Shown: piece after piece, positions 35,096-43,707 of the stretch
Position numbering within the stretch: the first letter of the stretch is position 1
Layout: each line of letters opens with the position of its first letter
Assembly: GCF_003719195.1 (NCBI RefSeq)
Contig: NZ_CP024996.1
Span: 5,270,001 to 5,334,000, forward strand
From: Herbaspirillum rubrisubalbicans
GTDB lineage: Bacteria; Pseudomonadota; Gammaproteobacteria; Burkholderiales; Burkholderiaceae_D
Reading direction: 5' to 3'
Length of the DNA: 64,000 nucleotides
Notes under the pieces: model-generated
What the model saw: the letters and a program-made list of their open reading frames with translations, nothing else
Database searches by the model: none
Told to the model about the DNA's origin: nothing
Program-made: the position numbers and the translations under genes

Positions 35096-36454
35096 TTAAT
35101 CGTTGCGATTGCGCGCTACGGTGCGCGCAATCGCTGCAAGTCGTTTCTGCGCCTGTTCCTCGCTGATGCTGCGGTCGAGGAAGAAGCGCTGCACCTCGGC
35201 CACGATGGCGTCCTTGGTGGTGTCGTCGGTGGTCATGCGGTGTACCAGGCTGGGGGCCTGGTAAGCCGGCCCCTTGCTGAAGGTGCGCCAGGAGTCGCGT
35301 GCGCAGCGGTCCATGTGCGGGTCAGCCGCACGCAGCACCGGGATCGAACCCTTGATCCTATTGTATTCGGACTGCACGGCCGGCGACATGGTCAGCCGCG
35401 CCAGAGTTTCCTGCATGGCCTGGTGCGCATGGTTGCCGGCGAACATGGCCAGGGTATCGGTATTGTAGAGGTGGAACTCAGCCGTGCCTGGCGCCGGTGC
35501 GCAACCGAACTGCTGGTCCACTTCCATGCCCCAGGCATTGAGCTCGCCCTTGGCCCAATCGCCCATGATGAGCATGGCCGCCTCGCCGCTGACCATGCTG
35601 CGCGCCATTTCGGTCCACGGCCGCTCGCGCAGCGGCTGCGGCATGGCCGCCGCGAGCGCCCTGAAGCGCTTGAGGATATGCAACATGCGCGCATCGAGGA
35701 AGGCGGCCGGGTTCATGTCCACGAACAGGCGCCGGTAATAGGCCGGGCCACTCTCGGCCAGCACCAGATTCTCGAACAAGCCCGCCAGTTGCCAGGCTTC
35801 GGCGCTTTGCGCCAGCGGGATGACGCCAGTGCCTTGCAGCTTCTTGACGATATGGTCGAACTCATCCCAGGTGCGCGGCGGGCTCAAATGGTAGCGCTGG
35901 AAGATGGCGATGTTGTAGAACAGCGAATTGATACGGTGGATGCCCAGCGGCGCGGCCACTACGTGACCACGGTTGTTGAGCAGCGACCAGACGGTGGGAA
36001 ACATCAGCTTTTCCCAGTTGCCCTGGGCGGCCACGTTGTCTAGCGTGAGCAACAGGCCGAGGTCGGCCCATTCGGCGAAGACCACGCCATTCAATTGCGT
36101 CACTTCCGGTGCGCGATTGGCCAGCACCATGCTCTTCAAGACCTTGGCCGCGCCCATGCCGGCGCCGCCCGGGATGGCCACGTCGCGCCACTGGATATGC
36201 TCCCGCGCCAACTGGTTGACCACCACGTTGATGGCCTGCCGCTCGCTGGCCGAGGTCCACCAATGCAGTACCTGCAGCGAAGCCACCGGATTGGATGGCG
36301 CGGCGAGCGGACCGGCTACCGCTACCGCTGGTGCAGACTGCGCCTGCGCCACCCCAAGGCCCAGCCATAGCGCCCAGGCGAGCAGCCACCCGGCGACCAG
36401 CCCGCAGCGGGCCGGGCCGGTGCGTGCATTCGCGGGCCGTTTCGTTGTTGTCAT
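35096..36454 (-). CDS. Sugar-type ABC substrate-binding protein linked to a two-component system
   Basis: 452 aa from the ATG at 36454 (AGG 8 nt upstream); a TTG at 36472 is possible. The signal peptide (RCGLVAGWLLAWALWLGLGVAQA) is followed by LQVLHWWTSASERQAINVVVNQL, typical of glucose/mannose-type extracellular binding proteins (SBP family 1). Later landmarks are FYNIAIFQRY, PRTWDEFDHIVKKLQGTG and MIMGDWAKGE. It should reside in the periplasm. No ABC permease or ATPase genes follow; the next two genes are a response regulator and kinase, so it may present a sugar to the kinase. Confidence 0.87.
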   Translation of the reverse strand: MTTTKRPANARTGPARCGLVAGWLLAWALWLGLGVAQAQSAPAVAVAGPLAAPSNPVASLQVLHWWTSASERQAINVVVNQLAREHIQWRDVAIPGGAGMGAAKVLKSMVLANRAPEVTQLNGVVFAEWADLGLLLTLDNVAAQGNWEKLMFPTVWSLLNNRGHVVAAPLGIHRINSLFYNIAIFQRYHLSPPRTWDEFDHIVKKLQGTGVIPLAQSAEAWQLAGLFENLVLAESGPAYYRRLFVDMNPAAFLDARMLHILKRFRALAAAMPQPLRERPWTEMARSMVSGEAAMLIMGDWAKGELNAWGMEVDQQFGCAPAPGTAEFHLYNTDTLAMFAGNHAHQAMQETLARLTMSPAVQSEYNRIKGSIPVLRAADPHMDRCARDSWRTFSKGPAYQAPSLVHRMTTDDTTKDAIVAEVQRFFLDRSISEEQAQKRLAAIARTVARNRND

Positions 36455-36512
36455 GCGCTTGCCTGTCTCCAAACCGGAACAGACTATAGCCGGCTACCTG
36501 CCATTGCGCAAT

Positions 36513-37400
36513 TTACGCCTGCGCCTGCCGTGCCTCATCGATGAAGGCGCGCAGGTAATCGATCTCGACATCGCTTTCGCGCGCGCCCAGATAGATGTGC
36601 TTGGCAATGCCGTGCTTGCCCAGGCGCACCGGCACCACTGCCATCTGCTGGGCATATTCCAGCACCAGCCAGCGCGGCAGCGCGGCCACGCCGCGCCCGC
36701 TGGCCACCATCTGCAACATGATGTCGGTGGTCTCGATAGTCTTGTGACGGCGCGGCACGATGCCGGCCGGGGCCAGGAACTGGGTGTAGATGTCGAGCCG
36801 GTCCACCGGCACCGGATAGCTCACCAATACTTCATTGCTCAACTGCTTGGGCTTGACGTAATCCGCATCGGCCAGCCGGTGATCGGCCGCCACCACCAGC
36901 ACCTGTTCGTAATCGAACACCGGCTCGAATACCAGGCCGGGCTTGTCCAGCGGATCGGGCGTGACCAGCAGGTCGATCTCATAGCCGAACAATGCACCGA
37001 TGCCGCCGAACTGGAATTTCTGCTTCACGTCCACATCCACGTCCGGCCAGGCCGCCAGGTAGGGCGAGACCACCTTGAGCAGCCATTGGTAACAAGGGTG
37101 ACATTCCATGCCGATGCGCAGCGCGCCGCGCTCGCCCTGGGCGAACTGGCGCAGCCTTTCCTCGGCCAGGCTCAGTTGCGGCAAGACGCGATTGGCCACC
37201 GCCAGCAGGTATTGGCCGGCTTGCGTCAAACGCAGGTGGCGGCCTTCGCGCAGCCAGATGTCGGTGCCCAGTTGCTGTTCCAGCTTCTTCATGCTGTGGC
37301 TCAAGGCCGACTGGGTCACGTGCAGCACGCCGGCTGCCGCAGTGAGCGAGCCCTGGCGCTCGACCTCCTGCACGATGGAAAGATGGATGCGGTCCAGCAT
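36513..37400 (-). CDS. metR: LysR-family methionine regulator MetR
   Basis: 295 aa, LysR fold with N-terminal winged helix (LTAAAGVLHVTQSALSHSMKKLEQQLG, about 19-43) and ligand-binding domain. The opening and the segment RIGMECHPCYQWL resemble MetR, the homocysteine-responsive activator of metE. Its position, divergent from metE with about 100 nt between the starts, is the classical arrangement. The shared region holds a near-match to the MetR site TGAA-N5-TTCA at 37406-37418. Confidence 0.9.
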   Translation of the reverse strand: MLDRIHLSIVQEVERQGSLTAAAGVLHVTQSALSHSMKKLEQQLGTDIWLREGRHLRLTQAGQYLLAVANRVLPQLSLAEERLRQFAQGERGALRIGMECHPCYQWLLKVVSPYLAAWPDVDVDVKQKFQFGGIGALFGYEIDLLVTPDPLDKPGLVFEPVFDYEQVLVVAADHRLADADYVKPKQLSNEVLVSYPVPVDRLDIYTQFLAPAGIVPRRHKTIETTDIMLQMVASGRGVAALPRWLVLEYAQQMAVVPVRLGKHGIAKHIYLGARESDVEIDYLRAFIDEARQAQA

Positions 37401-37405
37401 GACTA

Positions 37406-37418
37406 TGAATGAAACTCA
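37406..37418. promoter_or_regulatory. Candidate MetR box
   Basis: TGAATGAAACTCA fits the MetR consensus TGAA-N5-TTCA with one mismatch and lies between the divergent metR and metE starts. Assignment rests on position and consensus. Confidence 0.5.
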
Positions 37419-37501
37419 TGGATTGTTGAGATATAACCATTTTACTTCATGTATCAGGAAACTTAGGATGCCTGCATCGACGACCTTTCCCGGAGCACTG
37501 C

Positions 37502-39808
37502 ATGACCACCATCCACAATCTCGGCTTTCCCCGCATCGGCGCCCGGCGCGAACTGAAGTTCGCGCTGGAGTCCTACTGGAAGGGCGAGTCCTCGCTTGCC
37601 GCACTGGAAGAGACGGGCGCTCAATTACGGCGCCGCCATTGGCAGGACCAGGCCGCGCTGGACTTGGTGCCGGTGGGCGATTTTTCCTTCTATGACCAGG
37701 TGCTGGACATGAGCGTGACGCTGGGCAACCTGCCGGCGCGGGTGCAGGATTTCCACGGCCATGCGCTGGACAATTATTTCCGCGTGGCGCGTGGCCGCTC
37801 GGCGCCGCACGCCCATGACAGTTGCTGCGCCGGTGTGGCGGCCGGCGAGATGACCAAGTGGTTCGATACCAACTACCACTACATCGTCCCCGAATTCCAT
37901 GCCACCACCCGCTTTACGCTGGATGCCTCGCGCCTGCTGGCGCAAGTGCGCCAGGCGCAGGAGCAGGGCGTGCAGGCCAAGCCGGTCATCATCGGCCCGG
38001 TCACCTACCTGGCGCTGGGCAAGGCCAAGGATGGTTCGGACAAGCTGGCCCTGCTGGAGCGGCTGCTGCCGGTGTATTCGCAGTTGCTCGACACGCTGGC
38101 CGCAGCCGGGGTGCAATGGGTGCAGATCGATGAACCGATCCTGGTCACGGAACTGGATGCCGACTGGCAACACGCGCTCAATCACGCCTATCACCACCTC
38201 AAGGTATGCAAGGTCAAGCTGCTGCTGGCCACCTACTTCGGCCAGTTGCAGGAGAACGGCTACCTCGCCGCCAACCTGCCGGTGGCGGGCCTGCATGTGG
38301 ATGCCATCCAGGGCCGCGAGGAGGTGACCGGTCTCCTCAATATCCTGCCGCCGCACAAGGTGCTGTCCTTGGGCGTCATCAATGGCCGCAACATCTGGAA
38401 GACCGATCTCAGCGCCCTGCTCGACTGGCTGGAACCGCTGGCCCAGCGCCTGGGCGAACGACTGTGGATTGCGCCGTCCTGCTCGCTGCTGCACGTGCCG
38501 GTCGATCTGGCGCAGGAAGAAAAACTGGATCAGGACATCCAGTCCTGGCTGGCCTTCGCCGTGCAGAAGCTGGATGAATTGCAGCTCATCGGCCGTGCCC
38601 TGCGCGAAGGTCGCGCTGCCGTGCAGGAAGCCTTGCACGCCAATGCGGCAGCACTGGCGGCACGCCGCACCTCGCCGCGGGTGCACAACCCGGCCGTGCG
38701 CGCCGCACTAGCGCAGTTGACGCCCCAGCATGGGCAGCGCAACAGCCACTACCCGGAGCGCGCGTCCAAGCAGGCGGCGCTGCTGCAATTGCCGCTATAC
38801 CCGACCACCACCATCGGCTCCTTCCCGCAGACCACCGAGATCCGCCAGGCCCGCAGCCAGTACAAGGCCGGTCAGCTGGATGCAGCAGCTTATCGCACCG
38901 TCATGCGGGCCGAGATCGAACGCAGCGTGCGCGAGCAGGAAGCGCTGGGACTGGACGTGCTGGTGCATGGCGAAGCCGAACGCAATGACATGGTGGAATA
39001 CTTCGGTGAACAATTGCAGGGCTATGCCTTCAGCCAGTTCGGCTGGGTGCAATCCTATGGTTCGCGCTGCGTGAAGCCGCCCATCCTGTTTGGCGACATC
39101 AGCCGCCCGCAAGCCATGACGGTGGAGTGGATCACCCATGCGCAGTCACTCACGAGCAAACCCATGAAGGGCATGTTGACCGGCCCGGTGACCCTCCTGA
39201 ACTGGTCCTTCGTGCGCGACGACCAGCCGCGAGCCGACAGTTGCCGTCAACTGGCACTGGCCATCCGCCAGGAAGTGCTGGACCTGGAAGCAGCCGGCGT
39301 GCGCGTGATCCAGATCGATGAAGCGGCGCTGCGCGAAGGCCTGCCGCTGCGTCGCGCCCAGTGGCAGCATTACCTCAACTGGGCGGTGCAGGCTTTCCGC
39401 ATCACCGCCAATGGCGTGGCCGATACCACGCAGATCCACACCCACATGTGCTATTCGGAATTCAATGACATCATCGCCTCGATTGCCGACATGGATGCCG
39501 ACGTCATCACCATCGAGACTTCCCGCTCGGACATGGAGTTGCTCGATGCCTTCGACCACTTCAACTATCCCAACGAGATCGGCCCCGGCGTCTATGACAT
39601 CCACTCGCCCAACATTCCCACCCAGGAACACATGGTGCAGTTGATGCAGAAGGCGACCGAACGCATCGATGCGCGGCGCCTGTGGGTCAACCCGGATTGC
39701 GGCCTGAAGACGCGCCAGTGGGCTGAAGTGATTCCGGCCCTGCGCAATATGGTGGCCGCCGCGCAGACATTGCGTGCAGCCCATCATGAATTGGCGCAGG
39801 CGGCCTGA
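37502..39808 (+). CDS. metE: Cobalamin-independent methionine synthase MetE
   Basis: 768 aa (E. coli MetE 753). It transfers the methyl group of 5-methyltetrahydropteroyl-triglutamate to homocysteine, the last step of methionine synthesis. The N-terminal half begins [25 protein letters not shown]. The catalytic half contains [10 protein letters not shown] and the zinc ligands His648 and Cys650 ([10 protein letters not shown]) and Cys733 ([10 protein letters not shown]). It is divergent from metR and followed by a strong terminator, so it is probably monocistronic. No cobalamin riboswitch fits in the short leader. Confidence 0.96.
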   Translation: MTTIHNLGFPRIGARRELKFALESYWKGESSLAALEETGAQLRRRHWQDQAALDLVPVGDFSFYDQVLDMSVTLGNLPARVQDFHGHALDNYFRVARGRSAPHAHDSCCAGVAAGEMTKWFDTNYHYIVPEFHATTRFTLDASRLLAQVRQAQEQGVQAKPVIIGPVTYLALGKAKDGSDKLALLERLLPVYSQLLDTLAAAGVQWVQIDEPILVTELDADWQHALNHAYHHLKVCKVKLLLATYFGQLQENGYLAANLPVAGLHVDAIQGREEVTGLLNILPPHKVLSLGVINGRNIWKTDLSALLDWLEPLAQRLGERLWIAPSCSLLHVPVDLAQEEKLDQDIQSWLAFAVQKLDELQLIGRALREGRAAVQEALHANAAALAARRTSPRVHNPAVRAALAQLTPQHGQRNSHYPERASKQAALLQLPLYPTTTIGSFPQTTEIRQARSQYKAGQLDAAAYRTVMRAEIERSVREQEALGLDVLVHGEAERNDMVEYFGEQLQGYAFSQFGWVQSYGSRCVKPPILFGDISRPQAMTVEWITHAQSLTSKPMKGMLTGPVTLLNWSFVRDDQPRADSCRQLALAIRQEVLDLEAAGVRVIQIDEAALREGLPLRRAQWQHYLNWAVQAFRITANGVADTTQIHTHMCYSEFNDIIASIADMDADVITIETSRSDMELLDAFDHFNYPNEIGPGVYDIHSPNIPTQEHMVQLMQKATERIDARRLWVNPDCGLKTRQWAEVIPALRNMVAAAQTLRAAHHELAQAA

Positions 39809-39859
39809 GGCGGAAATTGCATGCGATAAAAACTAAGTTTTCCTGATACAAACTTTTGC

Positions 39860-39890
39860 AAGGCAGACTCTTTACGGTCTGCCTTTTTTT
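39860..39890 (+). terminator. Intrinsic terminator of metE
   Basis: Stem AAGGCAGAC / GTCTGCCTT (8-9 bp) with an 8-nt loop and a run of seven T, about 50 nt after the metE stop. Confidence 0.92.
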
Positions 39891-40188
39891 ATTCTTCCTT
39901 GCAAATGGCTGACAATGATCTTAAAGCGAAACCCCTTTGCTGGCGTGCATTTCCAGTCAGTCCTTTGTCAGATTCCCGCGTTGCGCGATCTTTACATGAT
40001 GCTTCTTTTTGGTGCCGAACCTTTCTGCGCAAGGATGCTCGAAGACTAACACCGGGTAACACTCACAAAGAATCAGGCACGGTTACATCCCATCACAATT
40101 CATAGGTCAACTGGGCGACACGACAGCTCGTTAGCGTGGCTATCCCAACGCCGTTTCCATCATCCGTACCGGATCGAGGACAAGCATC
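39891..40188. other. About 300-nt non-coding region upstream of the DUF3300 gene
   Basis: No convincing gene, RNA or repeat is visible between the metE terminator and the DUF3300 start. It has lower GC than its surroundings and presumably contains the promoter and leader of the lipoprotein gene; GAGGAC precedes that ATG. Confidence 0.5.
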
Positions 40189-41886
40189 ATGACAACAAGA
40201 AACAAAACTTCCGCCATCATCGTCTCTGCCTCATTGCTGGGCGCCGTGCTGGCCCTGTCAGCCTGCCAGAAGCAGGATACGCCACCGCCCACTGCTGCTG
40301 CCGCACCGGCTGCGCCCACCACGCCACCCTACACACCACCCACGGCCCAGCAACTGTCGCAGATGGTGGCGCCCATCGCGCTATTCCCGGACAAGCTGGT
40401 GGCACAGGTGCTGGCCGGGGCCACCTATCCCGACCAGATCGTCGCGGCCAACCAGTGGCTGGGCCAGAACAGCGCGCTCAAGGGTGACATCCTGCAGGCC
40501 GCCGAAGAAAAGCAACCGTGGGACGTCAGCGTGAAGTCACTGACCATGTTCCCGGCCGCGCTGTCGCAGATGGCCAGCAACGAAGACTGGACGCGCTCGC
40601 TGGGTGACGCCTTCGTCAACGATCCCAACGACGTGATGAACGCCATCCAGGAACTGCGCCTGCGCGCGCAGCAGGCCGGCAACCTGAAGAGTTCCTCGCA
40701 GCTGCGGGTATCGAGCACGGTGCGCAGCAGCGAATCGGTACGCGTGGAGAATGCGCCCGAGCCGCGCACGGTCTATGCCGGCGCCCCGGTGATCCCGCCG
40801 CCGCCGCAGACCATCGTGATCGAATCGAGCCAGCCCGATACCGTCTACGTGCCGACCTATAACCCGGCGGTGGTGTATGGTCCGCCGGTGCCGGTCTATC
40901 CCGGTTACGTCTATCGCCCGCCCAGCCCGGTGGCCAATGAAGTGGTGGTGGGAGCCTTGAGCTTTGGCGTGGGCGTGTTCGTGGGTGAGGCCATCAGCCA
41001 TCACAGCGACTGGGGCTGGGGCTGGCACGACTGGGGTATGCACTGGGGTGGCTCGGGTGGCGGCGAGTGGCAGCGGCCTGCGGTGGTGTACAAGAATGCC
41101 ACCTATGTCTCGCACTCGACCACCATCGTCAATCGCGTGACCAACAACAATGTGACGATCAACAATACGCGGGTGGTGAACAACAACGTCAACAATGTCA
41201 GCAACGTCAATAACGTGAATAACGTCAATAACGTCAATAACGTCAATAACGTCAATAACGTGCGCAACGTCGAGCAACGCAATATCACCAACTACAACCA
41301 GACCCGCATCGACAATCGTCATGAAACGGTCGCCCCCGCTGCGACGGCCATGACCATGCCGCACTTCACGGCCAGCGATACGCGTGTGGGCGCCATGCCG
41401 GAGCACCGCGAGCAGATGGGGCAGCAGAAGATGGAGCTGGCCAATGTCCATGCGCAACCGGCTACACCATCGACCGCACAGAGCGAAGCCGCCCATGCCA
41501 ATGATGCGCATCAACGCCAGGAGATGGAACAGCAGGCCCAGCGTGAACGCTTGCAGGCCCAGCAGAACGAGCAGCAGCAGGCGCGACTGCAGGCCGAACA
41601 AAGGAAGTCCCAGGCCATGAAGCAGCAGGAGCAGGAAAATGCCCGCCTCCAGGCCCAGCAGGCCGAGCGCCGCCAAGCGCAGGCGGTGCGCGCCGAAAGA
41701 CCCGAACCCCGTTCGGAAAACAAGCCCGAGCACGAACAGAAAGCGGCCATGGAAAAGCATGAAGCCGCCGCGCATGAGCATGAACATGCCGCCGACAACC
41801 ATGCCGCGCAAAAGCACGAAGCCGCCAAGCACGAGGAAGAAGAACGCGGCAAGGAAAAGCGTGAAGCCGAGAAGCACGAGGGTTGA
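40189..41886 (+). CDS. DUF3300 lipoprotein with VNN repeats and charged coiled tail
   Basis: 565 aa. A lipoprotein signal ends at LSAC (Cys26). The DUF3300 domain follows (about 50-240; IALFPDKLVAQVLAGATYPDQIVAANQWL is diagnostic), ending near PDTVYVPTYNPAVVYG. A Trp/Gly-rich stretch (SDWGWGWHDWGMHWGGSGGG), then Asn-rich Val-Asn-Asn repeats (about 325-360), and finally a long Gln/Glu/Lys/His-rich coiled-coil-like tail complete it. Function unknown; an envelope or surface role is likely. The gene ends before a bidirectional terminator. Confidence 0.85.
   Translation: MTTRNKTSAIIVSASLLGAVLALSACQKQDTPPPTAAAAPAAPTTPPYTPPTAQQLSQMVAPIALFPDKLVAQVLAGATYPDQIVAANQWLGQNSALKGDILQAAEEKQPWDVSVKSLTMFPAALSQMASNEDWTRSLGDAFVNDPNDVMNAIQELRLRAQQAGNLKSSSQLRVSSTVRSSESVRVENAPEPRTVYAGAPVIPPPPQTIVIESSQPDTVYVPTYNPAVVYGPPVPVYPGYVYRPPSPVANEVVVGALSFGVGVFVGEAISHHSDWGWGWHDWGMHWGGSGGGEWQRPAVVYKNATYVSHSTTIVNRVTNNNVTINNTRVVNNNVNNVSNVNNVNNVNNVNNVNNVNNVRNVEQRNITNYNQTRIDNRHETVAPAATAMTMPHFTASDTRVGAMPEHREQMGQQKMELANVHAQPATPSTAQSEAAHANDAHQRQEMEQQAQRERLQAQQNEQQQARLQAEQRKSQAMKQQEQENARLQAQQAERRQAQAVRAERPEPRSENKPEHEQKAAMEKHEAAAHEHEHAADNHAAQKHEAAKHEEEERGKEKREAEKHEG
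41182..41271 (+). repeat. Nine-base tandem repeat encoding Val-Asn-Asn
   Basis: About nine copies of a GTCAATAAC-type unit, some with GTG or AAC/AAT synonymous changes, in frame within the DUF3300 gene. The best-conserved block of identical units is at about 41224-41260. Copy number could change by slippage without breaking the reading frame. Confidence 0.85.
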
Positions 41887-41919
41887 TCCGCCACCCTCAC
41901 GCTGACTGTATGAACCAAT

Positions 41920-41951
41920 GAAGAAGGGCCGCCCTGAAGCGGCCCTTCTTC
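41920..41951. terminator. Bidirectional terminator between DUF3300 and GNAT genes
   Basis: A perfect 13-bp stem (GAAGAAGGGCCGC / GCGGCCCTTCTTC) with a 6-nt loop between the convergent genes. The arms themselves supply short T/A-rich ends on both strands. Confidence 0.75.
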
Positions 41952-41963
41952 ATGTTGCCCTCC

Positions 41964-42485
41964 TCAGCTACCGAGGCGATCCGGGTCGGTGCGCTGGTCC
42001 AGTGTCAATTGCAGGAAAGCCAGGTCCAGCCACTTGCCGAACTTGGTGCCGACCTGCGGCATGTGGCCGACCTGTGCGAAACCCAGTTTCTTGTGCAGGG
42101 CGATGGAGCCGACGTTGCTGGCATCGATGGCGGCCACCATCACATGCTTGCCCACCGCCCGCGCACGCGGGATCAACGCCTGCATCAGTGCTTCACCCAG
42201 GCCCTGGCCGCGATGGTCCTGGTGGACATAGACCGAGTGTTCCACCGAATGGCGGAAACCATCGAAGGGACGCCAGTCGCCGAAGCTGGCATAGCCCAGC
42301 ACCTTCTCATCCTCGACTGCCACCAGCACCGGGTAACCGAGCTGGCGCCGGGCGGCCAGCCAGTCCAGGCGGTTCTGGTCGTTGACCAGGGTGTCGCTCC
42401 AGATGGCGGTGGTATGGATCACGGCATCGTTGAAGATCTGGGTGATGGCGGGGATGTCGGCGGGAATGGCGTCGCGGATCTGCAT
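41964..42485 (-). CDS. GNAT N-acetyltransferase (phosphinothricin acetyltransferase-like)
   Basis: 173 aa of the Pat/Bar/YncA group: MQIRDAIPADIPAITQIFNDAV, then SVYVHQDHRGQGLGEALMQAL containing the acetyl-CoA pyrophosphate-binding loop R-G-Q-G-L-G, then IDASNVGSIALHKKLGFAQVG. Homologues acetylate methionine sulfoximine, phosphinothricin or methionine sulfone. It stands alone on the minus strand; the upstream 450 nt hold no other minus-strand gene. Confidence 0.88.
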   Translation of the reverse strand: MQIRDAIPADIPAITQIFNDAVIHTTAIWSDTLVNDQNRLDWLAARRQLGYPVLVAVEDEKVLGYASFGDWRPFDGFRHSVEHSVYVHQDHRGQGLGEALMQALIPRARAVGKHVMVAAIDASNVGSIALHKKLGFAQVGHMPQVGTKFGKWLDLAFLQLTLDQRTDPDRLGS

Positions 42486-42939
42486 GGCGTTTGATTTCGG
42501 GTATCAGAGATCGAGTCAAGGAGAGCCCATCGGGCATGGCAGCAGTGTAGCCGAAGACGCCTGTGGATGAATTTGCCCATACCCCCGCTGTCTTAAGACA
42601 TCTGACAACTAGAGGTGTTAAAATGCGCCCGCTCATCCATAGAGCGCCACTTCTTGCCGGATTTGTCCGTATGGCAAGACCAGGGGAATGATAAGAAATG
42701 CCGGCCCGTGAGGCTGGACGCTTGATCGGAGACGAGTTGATCCACTCTGAGATTGCGACGCATGGCAGACTCCCTCATCTCGACGGCAGCACCCGCGTAC
42801 CTTGGCTCGGCCAGCGGCACGGGACAGCGCACGCCGGTCGTGGCGAGGGAACAAGCCGGGCGACGCCTTCTCGCCCATGGCGCAGTTGCCCCGGCAGCTT
42901 GCGTGACTTGTTTTCCACCCACTCCACACTGCCTCCACC
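42486..42939. other. Long intergenic leader upstream of the gluconate dehydrogenase operon
   Basis: About 450 nt lie between the divergent acetyltransferase and the dehydrogenase small-subunit gene. Open frames here look like chance GC-rich reading. A hairpin (CTTGCC..GGCAAG enclosing GGA/TCC) occurs at about 42652-42677, and the sequence from 42700 to 42900 is rich in complementary G/C blocks. It might be a structured 5' leader, but it matches no riboswitch I can recognise. Confidence 0.4.
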
Positions 42940-43653
42940 ATGACCACCAAGTTCAGTCCCTCGCGGCGCGCCGTCCTGGCCGCCACTGCAGCGGCCGTGC
43001 CCATCGTCTCGCTGCCCTTGCTCAAGCAGGCGCGGGCCGATGGCCTGGAAGGCATCGAGCTGCAGCACTACAAGCCGGTGTTCTTCGACGATGCCCAATG
43101 GCGCTTCATCCTGGCCGCCTGTGACCGCCTGATCCCCGCCGAAGGACGCGGGCCGGGCGCGCTGGAAACCAATGTGCCGGTCTTCATCGACCAGCAGTTG
43201 CATCACGGCCTGGGTAGCGATATCTACCAGCAAGGTCCGCACCCGGCGGACTTCCCTTCCACACTGGGCTTCCAGATTCCCTATGCGCCGCAGGACATCT
43301 ATCGCATCGGCATCAAGCTCACCCAGGAAGTCAGCCAGCAACAGCACGGCAAGCCCTTCGAGCAACTGGAAGCCAAGGACAAGGATGCCTTGCTGACGGC
43401 GCTGCAAAAGAATGGCGTCGATTTCGCCGCGCTGGGCGAGAAGGCCATGAAGCCTTCGCAATTCTTCGGCCAATTGTTGGGCGATACCAAGAACGGCTAC
43501 CTGGCCGATCCCATGTACGGTGGCAACAAGGATATGAAGGCCTGGGTCGCCATCGGCTTCCCCGGCGCACGTGCGGCCTATACCGAATGGGTGGACCAGC
43601 ACAACGTGAAGTATCCGCTGGGGCCCGTGAGCCTGTCGGGCAAGCGCGCGTGA
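42940..43653 (+). CDS. Gluconate 2-dehydrogenase small (gamma) subunit
   Basis: 237 aa of the gluconate 2-dehydrogenase subunit 3 family. A twin-arginine signal (SRRAVLAATAAAVPIVSLPLL at about 8-28) exports the folded complex; the FAD subunit has no signal of its own and probably travels with it. Motifs such as FILAACDRLIPAEGRGPGALE and VFIDQQLHHGLG are typical. It assists assembly and export of the catalytic subunit encoded 54 nt downstream. Confidence 0.92.
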   Translation: MTTKFSPSRRAVLAATAAAVPIVSLPLLKQARADGLEGIELQHYKPVFFDDAQWRFILAACDRLIPAEGRGPGALETNVPVFIDQQLHHGLGSDIYQQGPHPADFPSTLGFQIPYAPQDIYRIGIKLTQEVSQQQHGKPFEQLEAKDKDALLTALQKNGVDFAALGEKAMKPSQFFGQLLGDTKNGYLADPMYGGNKDMKAWVAIGFPGARAAYTEWVDQHNVKYPLGPVSLSGKRA

Positions 43654-43707
43654 TCGTGCCTGGCCCTCTGATGTTCACGCCTGCAACCTCTTACCGATTC
43701 CATCTCC

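Noticed and set aside
37401..37501. Cobalamin riboswitch before metE
   Set aside because: The leader is only about 100 nt and lacks the B12-box and the expected stems; metR is divergent, so MetR control is the better explanation.
41182..41271. CRISPR-like short tandem repeat
   Set aside because: Units are 9 nt, without spacers, in frame inside the DUF3300 gene; it is a coding repeat.
42753..43124. 123-residue open frame upstream of the gluconate dehydrogenase genes
   Set aside because: No ribosome binding site, low-complexity translation and overlap with the well-supported small-subunit gene in another frame.
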